Assembly: GCF_024679245.1 (NCBI RefSeq)
Contig: NC_090186.1
Location: 32,263,446 to 32,327,445, forward strand
DNA length: 64,000 nt
Origin: Pseudorasbora parva
Lineage: Eukaryota; Chordata; Actinopteri; Cypriniformes; Gobionidae
Reading direction: 5' to 3'
The translations under genes were made by a program, and so were the position numbers. The notes beneath the pieces were generated by a model, which was not told the origin of the DNA, did not search any database, and worked only from the letters and a program-made list of their open reading frames with translations. This document shows, piece by piece, positions 43,399 through 55,969 of the stretch (positions are counted from its first letter, which is position 1; every line of letters starts with the position of its first letter).

Positions 43399-46300
43399 CA
43401 TCCACCCTCCAATGCTAATGTACGTGGAAAAGTCAAATATTATAGTATAAGATCTTCTGCTTGGTTTGCCATTAGAAATACAGTTTCAACTGTTAAGTTC
43501 AGTTTTTTTGCAGCTACAGTAACTTTAATATACACCGAACAGGCATAACATTATAACATAACATTCCTAATATTGTGTTGGTCCTCCTTTTGTTGGCAAA
43601 ACAGCCGTGAGCTGTCGAGGCATGGACTCCACTAGACCTCTAAAGGTGTGCTATTGTATCTGGCACCCAAGAAGTTAGCAGCAGATCCTTTAAGTCCTGT
43701 AAGCCACGAGGTGTTGCCCTTCATGGATCAGACTTGTTTGTTCAGCACATCCCACAGATGCTCCATTTGATTGAGAGCTGGGGAATTTGGAGGCCAAATC
43801 AACACCTCAAACTCGTTGTTGTGCTCCTCAAACCATTGCTGCTTTGTAGCAGGGCACATTATCCTGCTGAAAGAGGACACAGCCACCAGGGAATACCGTT
43901 TCCATTAAATGGTGTACATGGTCTGCAACAATGCTTAGGTAGGTCAATGCCAAGGTTTCCCAGCAGAACATTGCCCAAAGCATCACATTGCCTCCGGTGG
44001 CTTGCCTTCTTCCCATAGTGCATCTTGGTGCCATGTGTTCCCCAGGTATGCGACACACATGTACCCAGCCATCCACGTGAAGTAAAAGAAAACGTGATTC
44101 ATCAGACCAGGCCACTTCTTCCATTGCTCCGTGGTCCAGTTCTGATGCTCATGTCAGCACTGGTCTGCAGCTACACAGCCCCATACGCAAATAACTGTTC
44201 AATAGTTTAATATCAACTAAATTCTGTAAACTTTTTTTCAGGTTTTTGAAGAGAGAAGAAATCTGCTTGGAAAGTGGGTAAGGCATCCACTTCTCTGTAA
44301 AAAAAATTGCAATGTTCACATTATTGTTTTTGATGCTCATTCACACTTCTTTTTGCCCCAGTTTGAGATGTGGACAGATAGCCAGCGGAAACAGGTGCTA
44401 CAAGATTTTTTCTCCAGATGTTCTGTTAACCAGCTGAAACATCTCAGACAGACTTTGAGCAGCTGGGTACCAGAGGAAGCCCTTGACTTCACTAGAGTCC
44501 TTCCCAGGGTCATATCTCTCTATATATTTTCATTCCTAGACCCCCGAAGCCTCTGCAGATGTGCTCAGGTATGTATTATTGCCATTGTATGAATGTTTGA
44601 ATGTAATGGAAATGTTTTATTTTATTTTATATATACATACAGTCACATATATTCTATATTTACCGTATCTATACACAACAGTTAAAAAGTTATTTAACCA
44701 AAAATAATGAAATAATGTAATGAAATATTACAATTGAAAATATCTGTGCTCTCTATATATAATTTATTCATGTGAGGGCTACATTTTTAGCAGCCATTGT
44801 TGATTATTAGAAATCGTATGTATATTATTATCATAATTCAGATTTTTTTGATGAATAGAAAATTCAAAACAGCAGCATTTATTTTAAATAGATTTATTTG
44901 TACAGTATATATATCTTTGTTGTCACTTTTGATTAATTTAGTGCATCCATGCTTAATTAAATTATTCATTTCTTTTAAACAAAATCTTACTGACCCTAAA
45001 CTTTTGAACTGTACTGTTTGATTGACATTAGTGTGTTATCTAATTACATTAATATTTTAATTTGCAGGTGAGCTGGCATTGGAAAAACCTGGTGGAGCTT
45101 GACCAACTGTGGATGCCTAAATGCCTGAAACTAGGCTGGTGCATAACCTTTACTCCAACACTATTTGAACAAGGTGTATGGAAGAGGCATTACATAGAAA
45201 CAGTGCAGGAGCTTCATATTAGCAGGCCCAAGGTAAGATAACGGGGAGTAAGAGAAATATCCATTGAGGAATGCTGGAATCAGTGTATTTGTTTGTGTTC
45301 TGTCACATATTCCAGATGCATGTGAAGGAAGACTTTATTATCCCTGAGGTGAAAGTAATTGGCAGTGAGATCATGGGGTCACATCCTGTGACCGGCCACA
45401 GGGAGTTCAAGTCTGTCTTCTCGAGTCTGCATGGGAAAAGTAAAGATGAGAATGGCTTGGTGAAATCAGCCAAAGGCCTTCCTCCATGGAGAGACTCAGA
45501 TAGGCATCCCACTGATATAATACGCTTTAACTACTTGGATAACCTTGACCCAGTTGAGCATGCAAGAATAACGTGAGTGAACCTATTTTGTTTTGCACAC
45601 ACAGTTTGGGGCAAGTAAGATTCATTTTAAAGACATGCATACTAAATTGATCAAAAATGACAGTAAAGACTTTTTAGACTTTTAAAAACATGCTCCAGAA
45701 ACATTTATTTTTATTATTAATGTTTAAACCAGTTGTGCTACGTAATATTTTTGTGGAATCAACAGTTTTGAACATAATATAAAAATAAGGAATGAGCTTC
45801 AAATCAGCATATTAGAATTATTTCTAAAGGATCATGTGACACTGAATACTGGAGTAATGATGCTGAAAATTCAGCTTTATCATCACAGGAATAAATGACA
45901 TATTAAAATAGAAGCGAGTAATAATTTAAAATTGCAATAATATTTCACAATTATTATTTTATTGTTTTTTAAGGATTTTTTATTAATTATTTAAATGTAA
46001 TTATTTTTGTAAAATGCATCCTTGGTGAGCATTAAATACGTAATTCAAAAGCATTATAAAGTCTTACTCACCCCAAACCTTTAAACAAATATATACATAT
46101 GTATAAAGAAGTTACTATACTTGAGTTGAGTCCTTAGGTATTATAATATCACCAAACTATATGTTGTCCACTAACAGCTATTTTAGTGCATTTTATGATT
46201 AGTTTCAGCAGAAAATGCTAAGCCGTCTTTATTGCTACAGTGCTACTTCTAATACAACAAGACAAGAAAAAACTACGAAAGCACCATCTCGCTCAACATA

Positions 46301-46952
46301 CAAGCTGCGCAAGGCCAAATCTTTGGTAAGCCTATCTAGTTGTCATGTGACTGCACTGTTGATTTGCGCAGAAATCAGCAGCAGCAGTGTGCAAATAATT
46401 CCCTAGAGACTACATAACCAAGAGGCATCATGCATATTGAACAGACTATATGTGGAATATCATGGAAATGTGCTGCACGGAGGCAAATGGCACTGTGTTG
46501 CTGGGGATATATGCTGAGAGAAATATAAGAGACACCACTGCATTTATGTGTATATTTCCCCAGATGTTTTTATCCTTGGATCTCAGTGCAGCAGGAAAGC
46601 AAAACCATAACAGGCCGCAATGGGCAGCACAAGCACTTCCGACTAACAAGGACTCCATAAAGAGACTTTCCCAGACCTCCCAATGGAATGCAGGGATACG
46701 TCCTGGTCCTGTAAGGCCTCCAGTGCCCAGACTGAGTAAGGAGGGGCTCCGTGCATTACAGCGATCCAATAGAAGCATACCAAGTAAGCCCATATGTACT
46801 TTCAATTCCAGTCTTAAATATAAGCCAGTCAAAATATTGTCTGTGAAATTGCACCAATTTTTTAAATCATTATGATGAATTATTAATAACACTATCATCA
46901 TAATAAGCATTATTCTGTTCCAGCTGTGTCTCTTTTTGAAGGACAGCCATGA
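43339..46952 (+). CDS. fbxo16: fbxo16, F-box only protein 16, complete
   Basis: Substrate receptor of an SCF (Skp1-Cullin-F-box) ubiquitin ligase. Coding exons 43339-43419, 44242-44277, 44362-44568, 45068-45232, 45316-45572, 46241-46325, 46564-46783 and 46924-46952: 1080 nt, 359 residues plus stop. Human FBXO16 is 292; the extra length is mostly in exon 7. The N-terminus KMQTKLSTWTPLNH, then VFEERRNLLGKW and MWTDSQRKQVL, are strongly FBXO16-like. The F-box is at about 86-131 (LPRVISLYIFSFLDPRSLCR, then CAQVSWHWKNLVELDQLW). A conserved LPPWRDSDRHPTDIIRFNYL block follows. The start is the first in-frame ATG of its exon. Two out-of-frame ATGs precede it. Intron 1 contains a Tc1 remnant. Confidence 0.93.
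43531..44205 (-). mobile_element. truncated Tc1-like transposon in fbxo16 intron 1
   Basis: Plus-strand left end TACACCGAACAGGCATAACA is the 3' terminal repeat of an element oriented minus. Transposase pieces on the minus strand: EEVAWSDESRFLLLHVDGW, NVMLWAMFCWETLAL and VLFQQDNVPCYKAAMV (43828-44124), then NSPALNQMEHL-like sequence near 43760-43790 where PDLN has decayed. The 5' part is missing after about 44205. Confidence 0.85.
44362..45232 (+). CDS. fbxo16: fbxo16 F-box exons
   Basis: Exons 44362-44568 and 45068-45232. The F-box starts in the first (LPRVISLYIFSFLDPRSLCR) and is completed in the second (VSWHWKNLVELDQLWMPKCL). The second exon continues with GVWKRHYIETVQELHISRPK, conserved in FBXO16. 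Both exons are phase 0 at each end. Confidence 0.94.
44569..46240 (+). repeat. fbxo16 introns with family X repeats
   Basis: Introns 44569-45067 and 45573-46240 contain family X copies (44860-45010; 45620-46085, the latter with AAAGGATCATGTGACACTGA and AATTCAGCTTTATCATCACA). A decoy TTTCAGCAG acceptor at 46203-46211 leads into an immediate stop, so the acceptor at 46240 is used for the coding exon. Confidence 0.65.
46564..46783 (+). CDS. fbxo16: fbxo16 exon 7, variable C-terminus
   Basis: A 220-nt exon (MFLSLDLSAAGKQNHNRPQW and SKEGLRALQRSNRSIP) longer than the corresponding human tail. The donor CCAA|GTAAGC joins 46924 to give TVSLFEGQP and a stop. If the intron is kept, the frame runs on to a TGA at 46873, so an alternative tail of about 30 residues is possible. 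Confidence 0.8.
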
Positions 46953-48089
46953 AGGGGACCAATATGTGAAGAATCAACTGAAGCTTGAGACATGAGGCCA
47001 TCTACTGGATCATTTTGCTATAGCAACAAGTTATTAATACAAAGTTAATTTATTATTATGTCTTTAATTAAAAGTAATCATGTATTAATATTAATGTCAT
47101 CATTGTATTTTGACAAAATACAATGCAGTCATATTATTATTATTTTTAATTATTATTATTTTTGTCTTTCTTGAGTCCCTTTCATTTGTTATTGTCCACT
47201 AGATGTCCCTGTTTGCTCATAACGTCCGAGTTTTTGATTAAAGGGATAGTTCACCCAAAAATAACAATTCAGTCATCATTTACTCCTCCTGAAGTTGCTC
47301 CAAACTTATATACATGATTTCGTTTGCTGAACACAGAAGATAATAATTATTTTGAAGAATGAACAGTTGACGGTAGCCATTAACTTTTTTTTTTTTTTTC
47401 CATACTATGGAAGCCAATGGCTACTGCCAACTTCTTGCAAAGGAAAAGCATACAGGTTTAGAACAATTTGAGGGTGAGTGAATGATAACAGAATGTTCAT
47501 TTTTGGGTGAACTATCCATTTAATCTTTATTCACAATAACTTAGTAAGCTAATACTTGGAATGTATTTTGTTTTATTGTTCAATATTGCCTTCTCATATA
47601 TATATAGATCCAACAGTCATATTATATATTATATGTCATATTAAAATATATGAAACTCATTTTTTTTATGGCTGTACTCATATTTTATTCATTGACCTTA
47701 ATGGTCCTGGGTATACAAAATGTATTTTCAATATGTAGCCTAATCAGATAAAGCCTTAGAGAGCAATGTTTGCATACACAATGATGACAAACACCATCTA
47801 AACAAGAAAAAAAAATATTTCTCTAGGAAATTATTACTTTTCTATAATTATCTTAAAATATTTTGTAAATGATCTTATTTTATTTTATTTTTTAATAGCT
47901 TTAAAATAATACCTATACCATCCAAACCTCTCAATCAAATCAGCCTATTTAAAAAAAAAAAGATGTGAAAAGAAAATCTGAAGATGCAGGGACATTCAAA
48001 TCCAGAAGTCAAAGACAGAAGCCTCTGAGAAAGACTATGACAAGTGTCTTATAAACGCTATCGGAATAGGACTTTTATTGTGAAATCTT
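46953..48089 (+). other. fbxo16 3' region and intergenic
   Basis: Holds the probable fbxo16 3'UTR and a palindromic GATAGTTCACCC MITE (47238-47522, AAAGGGATAGTTCACCC to GGGTGAACTATCCATTT). No AATAAA lies close to the stop; an ATTAAA at 47238 is inside the MITE's edge. Otherwise AT-rich. Confidence 0.5.
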
Positions 48090-48283
48090 GACTGTCCAGT
48101 GGCCATTTTGAATCGAAGCGCCTGTCGCTGTGTTCACGCGGCTGGCTGTGTTGCTTGAGAGGTCTAGTACACTCAGTTGACTGCAACTGAAGTTGGAAAG
48201 TGTAAGGTGGAGCTGTCCGAGGGTTGAGTCGGTAGAGTTGACAGAGGCGAAATCCCTGGAAAACTATATTTGCGGAATTATTG
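48090..48283 (+). other. candidate non-coding first exon of a downstream gene (znf395?)
   Basis: A higher-GC patch (GTTCACGCGGCTGGC, GAGCTGTCCGAGGG) ending in ATTATTG|GTAAGTA, a consensus donor at 48283/48284. There is no in-frame coding potential. Human ZNF395 follows FBXO16 in the same orientation, so a 5'UTR exon of znf395 is the synteny-based guess. No zinc-finger coding exon appears in the next 15.7 kb. Confidence 0.4.
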
Positions 48284-50100
48284 GTAAGTATAATATGACT
48301 TTATATAGGTGTCTACCTTTATAAAATAATGGGAAAAGCATTTATTCCCGCATACGCTTACATTTTCAATAGTCAGACTGAGCGCGCGAGCCAAGTTAGC
48401 TCTTGCTCTCTGTCAAACGTCTAACGTTAAATATCTCCAAAGCCGGAGGAAGTGTCTTTAGTTCACTGTAGAAAAAAAGTATTTATATCTTATCCAGATT
48501 ATGTTTTGTCTTACTTTTAGTTGTGTTGTTTCGATTTTACGGAAACAAGAATATTTATCATTTACAACAAGGTTTTTTTATCGTTACTCAGTGATTCATT
48601 TGGTGGGTGTTACTACGACAGCGGTTCTAGGAATATTTGACAAGTTTTAAAGGACATTACAAATGTTATGGGTGCATTATTTATATATACTAAATATGTG
48701 TACTTTTTGCCATTTGTTTGGTTTACGCGCGTAACTTACTGGTATTTTACAGGGATGCCCACCCGCTGGCGGTTAAATTGAGATGTCATTTGGCAGTCTG
48801 GTGCGAGCAACGGTTTTAACTGCAAACTGTTTATCTGCTTGCTGGTTATTTAGCAGCATGGTTATACATATATATCTTTTCTTCTTTTTTTTTTGGAAAT
48901 TAGGATTTAAAAAGAATTATATCTCAAAGCGTGTGCGTATTTTGTCAAGGATTAAGACTGCTGACATAAACTGTCCTGCCAAAAAAGTCGTTGTTTGGAT
49001 TAAATATGCGAATGCTTAAAAGTCTGTTAGATCATTATTGCAGTGATTATGTTACTAGCATGTTTTATGTTTGGCAACAGTTCGTCTAACCCTAATTGAT
49101 GGAGTGTATAGCCTTCTTAAAAACCACGTAGAAAGATGATCTTGGCAATATTCCAGGATGACAATGTCAAGATGCATCATGCTCAAATTGTGAAAACGGT
49201 TGGGAGGTAACACAAAGAATCATTTTCACACATGAATTGGCACCTCTGAGTACAGACCTTAAATTCAAGTCTTTGGGATGTGCTGGAGTAGACTACAGAG
49301 TGCTGGACATTGTCATTCAATATAAGATCTTGACCAAAAATATATGCTCCTTTATCTTGATGGAAACATAAATGTTGTGATGTTTTATTCACAGTGCAAG
49401 TGTCAGTCACTCTGTAAAGGTTCATCTGTGAAAATGATTCTTCGTGCCTTGGCCCTCGGGTCAGTTTGAATCAAGACTACTAATGGAAAATCATTTTACT
49501 TGAGATGACTGCTTTGTAAACATTTTTGCATAGTTTTCATTTTATTCTGTTGTTGAAGATTGTTACTATTTTCCAAATGTTCCAAAATACTGGCATTCCA
49601 GTCATGCACCAAATGTGATTTTCCTTAAAATGTACTTCTGGTTCTATATAATTGCATTTTTCAAAGTAAAGCTTCTTTCAAAGTGCTATGCTGGGGAAGA
49701 GGATCTCCAGGTTGTTATTGTCAACACCAAGAGAAGGCAGCTGTTTCTTTACTGACACTCAGGAGAGCTGGGAAACTAAAATCCCACCCATTGGATCCTG
49801 TACAGGGATGGATGGAGTGCCAGTTAGTACACCCCCATAGTTTGAAGTGAATCTGACAAGTTGCCAAATTGTTGGGATATACTTTCTTTAATGCTTTAAT
49901 TTTGTTCTTCTCTGGACGGCCAGAGGGTTTCTAGATTTATTATTGTTTTCCCAGATCAATTGTGAAATGCTGCCTGCTGCCAGACGAATGGCGACAGCTG
50001 CAGTGCTCTGTGCGCTGGTTGAGCCTTTGGCTATGCCTTAGCATGATATCTTTGAAATGATATGGATCTTATTTCAGGGTAGTTTGACCAGTCTCTCATC
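48284..50100 (+). other. start of presumed long intron
   Basis: After the donor at 48284. No coding exon, RNA gene or transposon end recognised. Confidence 0.5.
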
Positions 50101-50108
50101 CTGACAAA

Positions 50109-50795
50109 CAGTGTTGGGGAAAGTTACTTTGAAAAGTAATGCGTTACAATATTGCGTTACTCCCTTAAAAAGTAACTGAGTTACTTTTTTTAGAAAAGTA
50201 ATGCGTTGTGTTATGTTATGTTAAAAAGTTCTATTTTTGTGCAAATGTAAAGAACATTTCACTCGAAAATTTAAATAATAAGCCTCAGGCCGAGGTACAA
50301 ATGCAAATTCACGCATGTACAGTAGAGGCCGCAGCTCAAACAAACCTTTCAGCTGTGCTACTGTTCTGGATAATGGAAGAATAGGATGCAGGAAAAAAAA
50401 AGTTTTAACACTCATCACCGATAAAAAATCTAAAGTAATTTTCGGTTTAACTGAACCATCAAAAGTTAGTAGCAAAGCATTGGTCAATAAAGTTAGATTA
50501 AATGCATAAAAATACTTTTTTTAGATTTTGAGTTGTAGTTAATCTTTATTGTGCAAATGAAATGAATAAATGCTCACATTTAGTCTAGAACTACAATAAC
50601 ATGTTTACACACAAGACACAACGCCTCTGCACTTTTTCTCAACATGGGGACAGGGTAGATGTTAGTCAAAATGTTTTGAAAACTTAGTAACTTGCATTTT
50701 TTTTTACATTTTAAAAGTAATGCATTACTAATTACTTGAAAACGTAATCTGATTACGTAGCTCAAGTTACTTGTAATGCATTACCCCTAATACTG
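50109..50795. mobile_element. hAT-type non-autonomous element
   Basis: Exact 8-bp target duplications CTGACAAA at 50101-50108 and 50796-50803. Ends CAGTGTTGGGGAAAGTTACT and, inverted, CAGTATTAGGGGTAATGCAT. Subterminal AAGTAATGCGTTAC / AAAGTAATGCATTAC repeats form the well-known teleost pattern. Short non-coding ORFs only. Confidence 0.85.
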
Positions 50796-50803
50796 CTGAC
50801 AAA

Positions 50804-52904
50804 GTTTTCTTTGGTTAGAAAAGCATAGAAGCACATGAAGTAGGAATGCTAACGTTTAATCGACAAATTATTATTTGTCGATGGCCGATTAAGTAAGGTC
50901 ATCTAGCTGTTTATTTCGAAACATAATTAACCAAGGGTCCAAAAAACTTCCCGAACATAGGAACTGCTTAAACGTCACAATGAAAGTAATAAGGTCCTGG
51001 TTGATTAATGATGATCTTCCAGTGCTCTTTATCTGTGCTCTCATATGGCACAGTAAATCAAGACCTGTCAATCTGAGTGATCAAACCAATCCAAGCGTGC
51101 TCCAGCTCCAGCTTTAAAACAGTTTCCCGTTTGTCTCATGTCACAAATCACATACTTCTCTACTATGTATTAGTATTCACAGTACTCATAAAAGAGAAGT
51201 GGTTACCAGTGCATTGGTGGTGCTATTTCATACAAATACTTGGCATAATATACTTATTGTATTTTCAATGATAAAGGACACAAGTCAATCCATTTTGTAC
51301 TATGATTTTACAGATCACATTTTCATGTGCAGTTATTTTTTTCACGCGATTAAAAAAAGAGCAATTCTAATATGTCAGCAAATTTGAAAGCACTTGTTAA
51401 GTGATGGTCTTTTTCCCTATATTCACTGTAAAGCCAAGCTTATCTAGTTCATGATTTACTTACCCTCAAGCCGGTCTATGACATTCTTCTTTCAGACGAA
51501 TACAATCAGTTATATTAACAAATATCCTGGCTTTTCCAAGCGTTATAATGCCAGTGAATGGCAGCCCAAAATTCGAAGCCCAAAAAAGGGCATCCATCCA
51601 TTATAAAAGTAATCCACAAGGCTCTAGGGGGGTTGATTAAGGCTTTCTTAATGAAATCGATGGGTTTTTGTAAGAAAAATGTCCATATTTAACACGTCAT
51701 AAAGTAAAATATCTAGCTTTCACCAGACCACTTTCTATATTCACCGCCATTATAATGTTTGGATTATTGGAATTTTTTTTAATACAACTCTGATTGTATT
51801 TGTCAGAAAGAAGATTCCATTATGGGAATTTATGCAAATTGATATCCTTAACCTGACGATTGATCATATTGTGGACAAGTACTTCCTCTTACAGTAATAT
51901 TTCCCATGCAGGAATATTTTGGGTCTAAATTACTTTGCATTACAACTGCACATGTGCTGCATTTTCAAGGCTTTTCTTGCTGGAGCTAATTGATTAGTCA
52001 ATTTTCTTTTTTAGTCTTTGTTAGGCATCTCATGGCAGAGCATGCAAAAGATCGCGAAAGGGATTGCAAGTGGTAGTAGTGAATTTGCAGCATTTTGGCA
52101 GTGTGTAAATGCATTGTGTGTCGTCCAAAAGCCTCCGCTGCCTCATCCAGCTGGCAACAAGGCATGTGTAAAATCACTTGTTAATCCACAGTGGTCGTTT
52201 GTCTGTTCAATGCAGTGCATGTGTAGCAGCAAAACAGGATGCACCCTACGTTGTTTTAGTTGTCCAGGGTTTTCTGAGTGTGGCTGGATTAGTCTACTCA
52301 TGATTTGTCAAGCTTTCAGAGCAGATTACATGATTAAGATAGTATGTTGTTGCAATAGCAACATGAAAAAAAAATGTAATTAATGTTTGACTGGTATTAG
52401 ATTAATTGTTCTTGCTTGTATCATTTAATTTTACATCATTTTAAGGTAGAATTTTTGCTATCATTTAATGCTCACTTAAAACCTTACAAACACTAATTTA
52501 ACAAAACTGTTAAATGCAATGTAATCAGTAAAAGAATAATAATAAATATCTAGTATTTTTATGTTGGGTTTTGATATCTAAAATCACTTAGCATTACAAA
52601 TAATTTATTTTTATTATATTAAAAATAATATAAAATTATTTTATTTTATTATATAAATATATTATAATTATAATATCAGGCTTTTATTAGTTATTATTCA
52701 TAACAAATAGTTAAATTAATTAAATTATGAATGCATCCCTATAAAAATACATATTTTTTTATTTTAATGTTTATTCAGTATAGGTATTTAATACTATATT
52801 AGTTGTTGCATTTCTTTAGTTTGCATTTAAAAGTTGGCATAATGCTGTTGGTACATTTATAATGGACTATGCCAATTTCTGATCAAAAATAGAAATTTCT
52901 TTCC

Positions 52905-52984
<80 letters not shown>

Positions 52985-53397
52985 ATATAATATAATATAA
53001 TATAATATAAATTTTTTTTTTTTTTTGATTAGACCACTTGGCTCCATTTGGTATCATCTGACTCATTGCATTTGTATGTAAATCTGCAGTTCAATTACTG
53101 TGGTTTTATTGGCTTGAAGCAGATGGACTCTCAGACTCATAATGTGCTTACTCAGCTCTTATAAACACTCAAATATTTGTGTCTTTATCAGCAAATTGAT
53201 TTTACTAATATCGGAACAATCCAGTAGCCTGATCTGATTTGCGCATCAGCTTCTCAGAATTCACGATGGAACTAATATTGACGTAAAGTTGGTAAATTGT
53301 CTGCCTGGGTCTTAACTTTAACATCTGTTGCCAGTGCATTCCAAACCTCGATGAAATACTTGATTACATTCACTCAACCAAATGCATGACACAAGTA
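50804..53397 (+). other. presumed intron, mostly unassigned
   Basis: 51450-51745 looks like one arm of a palindromic MITE (ACTTACCCTCAAGCC, GAATGGCAGCCCAAAATTCG). 52909-53012 is (TA)n followed by (TAATA)n. No exon recognised elsewhere. Confidence 0.5.
52908..53012. repeat. (TA)n(TAATA)n microsatellite
   Basis: About 35 TA units followed by TAATA pentamers and a T-run. Confidence 0.95.
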
Positions 53398-53405
53398 GTT
53401 GGCAC

Positions 53406-55310
53406 TAGGGGTTGCACCGACTAGTCGACTTTAATGTAGGCCTGTCACGATAACAAATTTTACTGGACGATAAATTGGCCAAGAAATTATTGCGATAAAC
53501 TTTAATATTGTCGTTCTGAGACTATTTTCATCTAAAATAATGATAATGGCATAAAAATGCAGGTACACCTTTTCAAAGATCAATAAACATTCATTTCTAA
53601 AGACTATTTAACACTAAAAATGGAAAACATTTTAAATAGCCACAATAAATGAACAAAACAACCAAAAACAATAAAAGCATAGACTCACAGTCTGATTAAA
53701 AAAATGCACTTGAATAAATACCAAAAACAATAAATAAAATGGATGAAAACTGCAATGGATGATTGTGTTTTAGGAGTATATTAGGGGCGGCACGGTTCAC
53801 AAAACAATAATTTTAGGGTCACGGTTTTCTGTTCTGTACGGTTGTTGTTGTTTTTTTTTCTTTTAATCCAGAAATGTACTTCAGCATATGATATATTAAT
53901 TATCCTCAATTTAGTATACAGTATTAAAAAAAAAAAAGTTATATCATAGCCTAATCATGCACAAACTGAACTTGACCATCTCTGAGGAAAGTGATATTTT
54001 GATACAGCAATAGAGAAGACATTGACATGACATGCTTTTCATTTATTTGGCAAAAAAAGGAGACTGTGTGTTGCTATCTCTACAGGAACTTATGTGCCTT
54101 TTTAGCACACAAAGATTGAACTGAAGAATTAACTTGCATTTATCAAACTTCAGTGTAGCTTTAAGCCTCCTTTATACACGACGCGTCCGCTCGAGCACGA
54201 GGGTGCGCGCGGCAAAAATGACGTCGACACGGAGTGCGCGAGACCCCATTTCACTTGCCGTTGTGCGAGTCAAATTTCATAACTTTGTGTGTGGCTCCGC
54301 AACCGAAGGGCCATGAGTTCCAGACGAATCTGCTGGCCGAGAATGACGCCTCATTACGCCGCACCCGGTCTGCGCATCGAGTATAAACACCTCCCCAAAT
54401 GGACGAGGTGCGCGCGGTCAACGAGAGAGATGAAAACAAAACAAAAACATGCAAGTGACAATTATCGCGGCCGGAAAAATTATTGAGCTCATATTTTTTA
54501 TCGTGCGATTATTTGATTTATCGACTATCGCGACAGGCCTACTTTAATGCTGTGCCATGACGTTTCAAGCTTGATGTCGACTAATCGCTGGCCTATAGAG
54601 GGCGCAACAGGATAAGCAATTTCCTGACACACAGGCTTTGTTTTTAACAGTTAAAAATTACAAATAAATGCATACTCTGAGAGCTCTCCACAAGACCTGT
54701 TTGATTATACTATCTGGATGCTCAAAATTGATTGGGAGAATACACGCTTATTGTATCATCGTGCTCAACTAATGCGTGCTGCATTGTAATGCACACACGT
54801 AGCCGATCGCACATCACGCGGAGATCGCGCGCGCCTCACACAAAACCATTCAGTTGCGCAGAAATGTATTGTCAACATTGTCAATTGTGATTTATCAATA
54901 AAATAGCTTAGAAACTGAAAAAATCTAGCATATATTTCTTGAAAACTAAAACTATTCACTATTAGTAGAGAGATGCTGGGAGGTAGAATTAATTCACACA
55001 CAATCACTTACTAATGCATTAAAATCTTTATTGTGCTACTTTATCTGTATCTTATTCAGAACGAGCAGAAATCTGTGAGAAGTATAACCATAAGACAAAA
55101 TAACTGATACAAAAGCTGTCATGTAGGAGCAATAACCTTATGGGCAACGCTGTGTCATGTGCCATAGGTGTCCTGTGAGAAGACCTGTGTTTGCGTCTCA
55201 GCTCAAGGTTCAGGCTTATTTGTTCATTAATGACGTCATCAGCGACTAGTCGACTCGACTTTTATCACATAAATATCAACTTTAAAAACTCTGAAGTCGT
55301 TCAACCCCTA
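53406..55310. mobile_element. hAT-type element (outer), interrupted by another hAT element
   Basis: Exact 8-bp target duplications GTTGGCAC at 53398-53405 and 55311-55318. Ends TAGGGGTTGCACCGACTAGT and, inverted, TAGGGGTTGAACGACTTCAG, with GACTAGTCGACT near both ends. It is split only 31 bp from its left tip by the element at 53437-54541. Without the insert it is about 790 bp with no transposase. Confidence 0.88.
53437..54541. mobile_element. hAT-type element (inner), copy 2
   Basis: Exact 8-bp target duplications CTTTAATG at 53429-53436 and 54542-54549. Ends TAGGCCTGTCACGATAACAA and, inverted, TAGGCCTGTCGCGATAGTCG. 1105 bp. An internal GGGGCGGCACGGTTCA block and a CpG-rich block (54170-54480) are shared with copy 1 at 37794-38806, which lies in the reverse orientation. 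Confidence 0.9.
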
Positions 55311-55969
55311 GTTGGCACTGCCAGTATTGTGGCACCAGTGTGAACCTTCTGTTGTTCACGTTCAACAAACTTCCCGCTTGTTTTACACTTGCACTTTCTT
55401 ATTTCCTCCCTGTTTGTCAGACACGCGGCTACGCCGAGGGTAATCACAGGGGAAGTATAGCTTATGTGAAGTGCAATGATTGCAGAAACCACTGGTAATA
55501 TTTTTACATAATAGATTAAGTAGGATGTTTGTGAAAGCTTGTAGCTCTACTTTTGAGAACAGAAGCACAGTTATATCGGCAGGTGATCTTGTTGGTGATA
55601 ACTCTGTGTTCAGCGGCATACTGTGAGTTGGAGTGTTACCAGACCTGACGCCTCAGCTGGCATTTGAACTTGACAGTAACCTTGGCCGGCAGAGTTGTCT
55701 GGCTCTTCTCAGTGATGCTGCTTTTCATTGAATTAAGCAGCTGCTGGAAGTTAGATTTATGATGTTTTTGTCCATGGTAACAGTCTGTGAAAGCACTGTG
55801 AATGAAATGCATCACAGCTCAGATACTCTTTCTCTCTCTACCTCTCTGTCTTAAAGGGGTGCAAAAACATTCTTTCGAAGGCTTGATTGTATTTGGGGTG
55901 CACTGTAACGTGTTCATGCTTCGTTTTGAAAAAATTGCATTAATTTTCATATATTTTACCTTTATTCTA

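Noticed and set aside
46203..46325. tandem CAGCAG acceptor for fbxo16 exon 6 at 46208/46211
   Set aside because: Both acceptors give an immediate stop in the required phase; the acceptor at 46240 keeps the frame and yields the conserved LRKAKS block.
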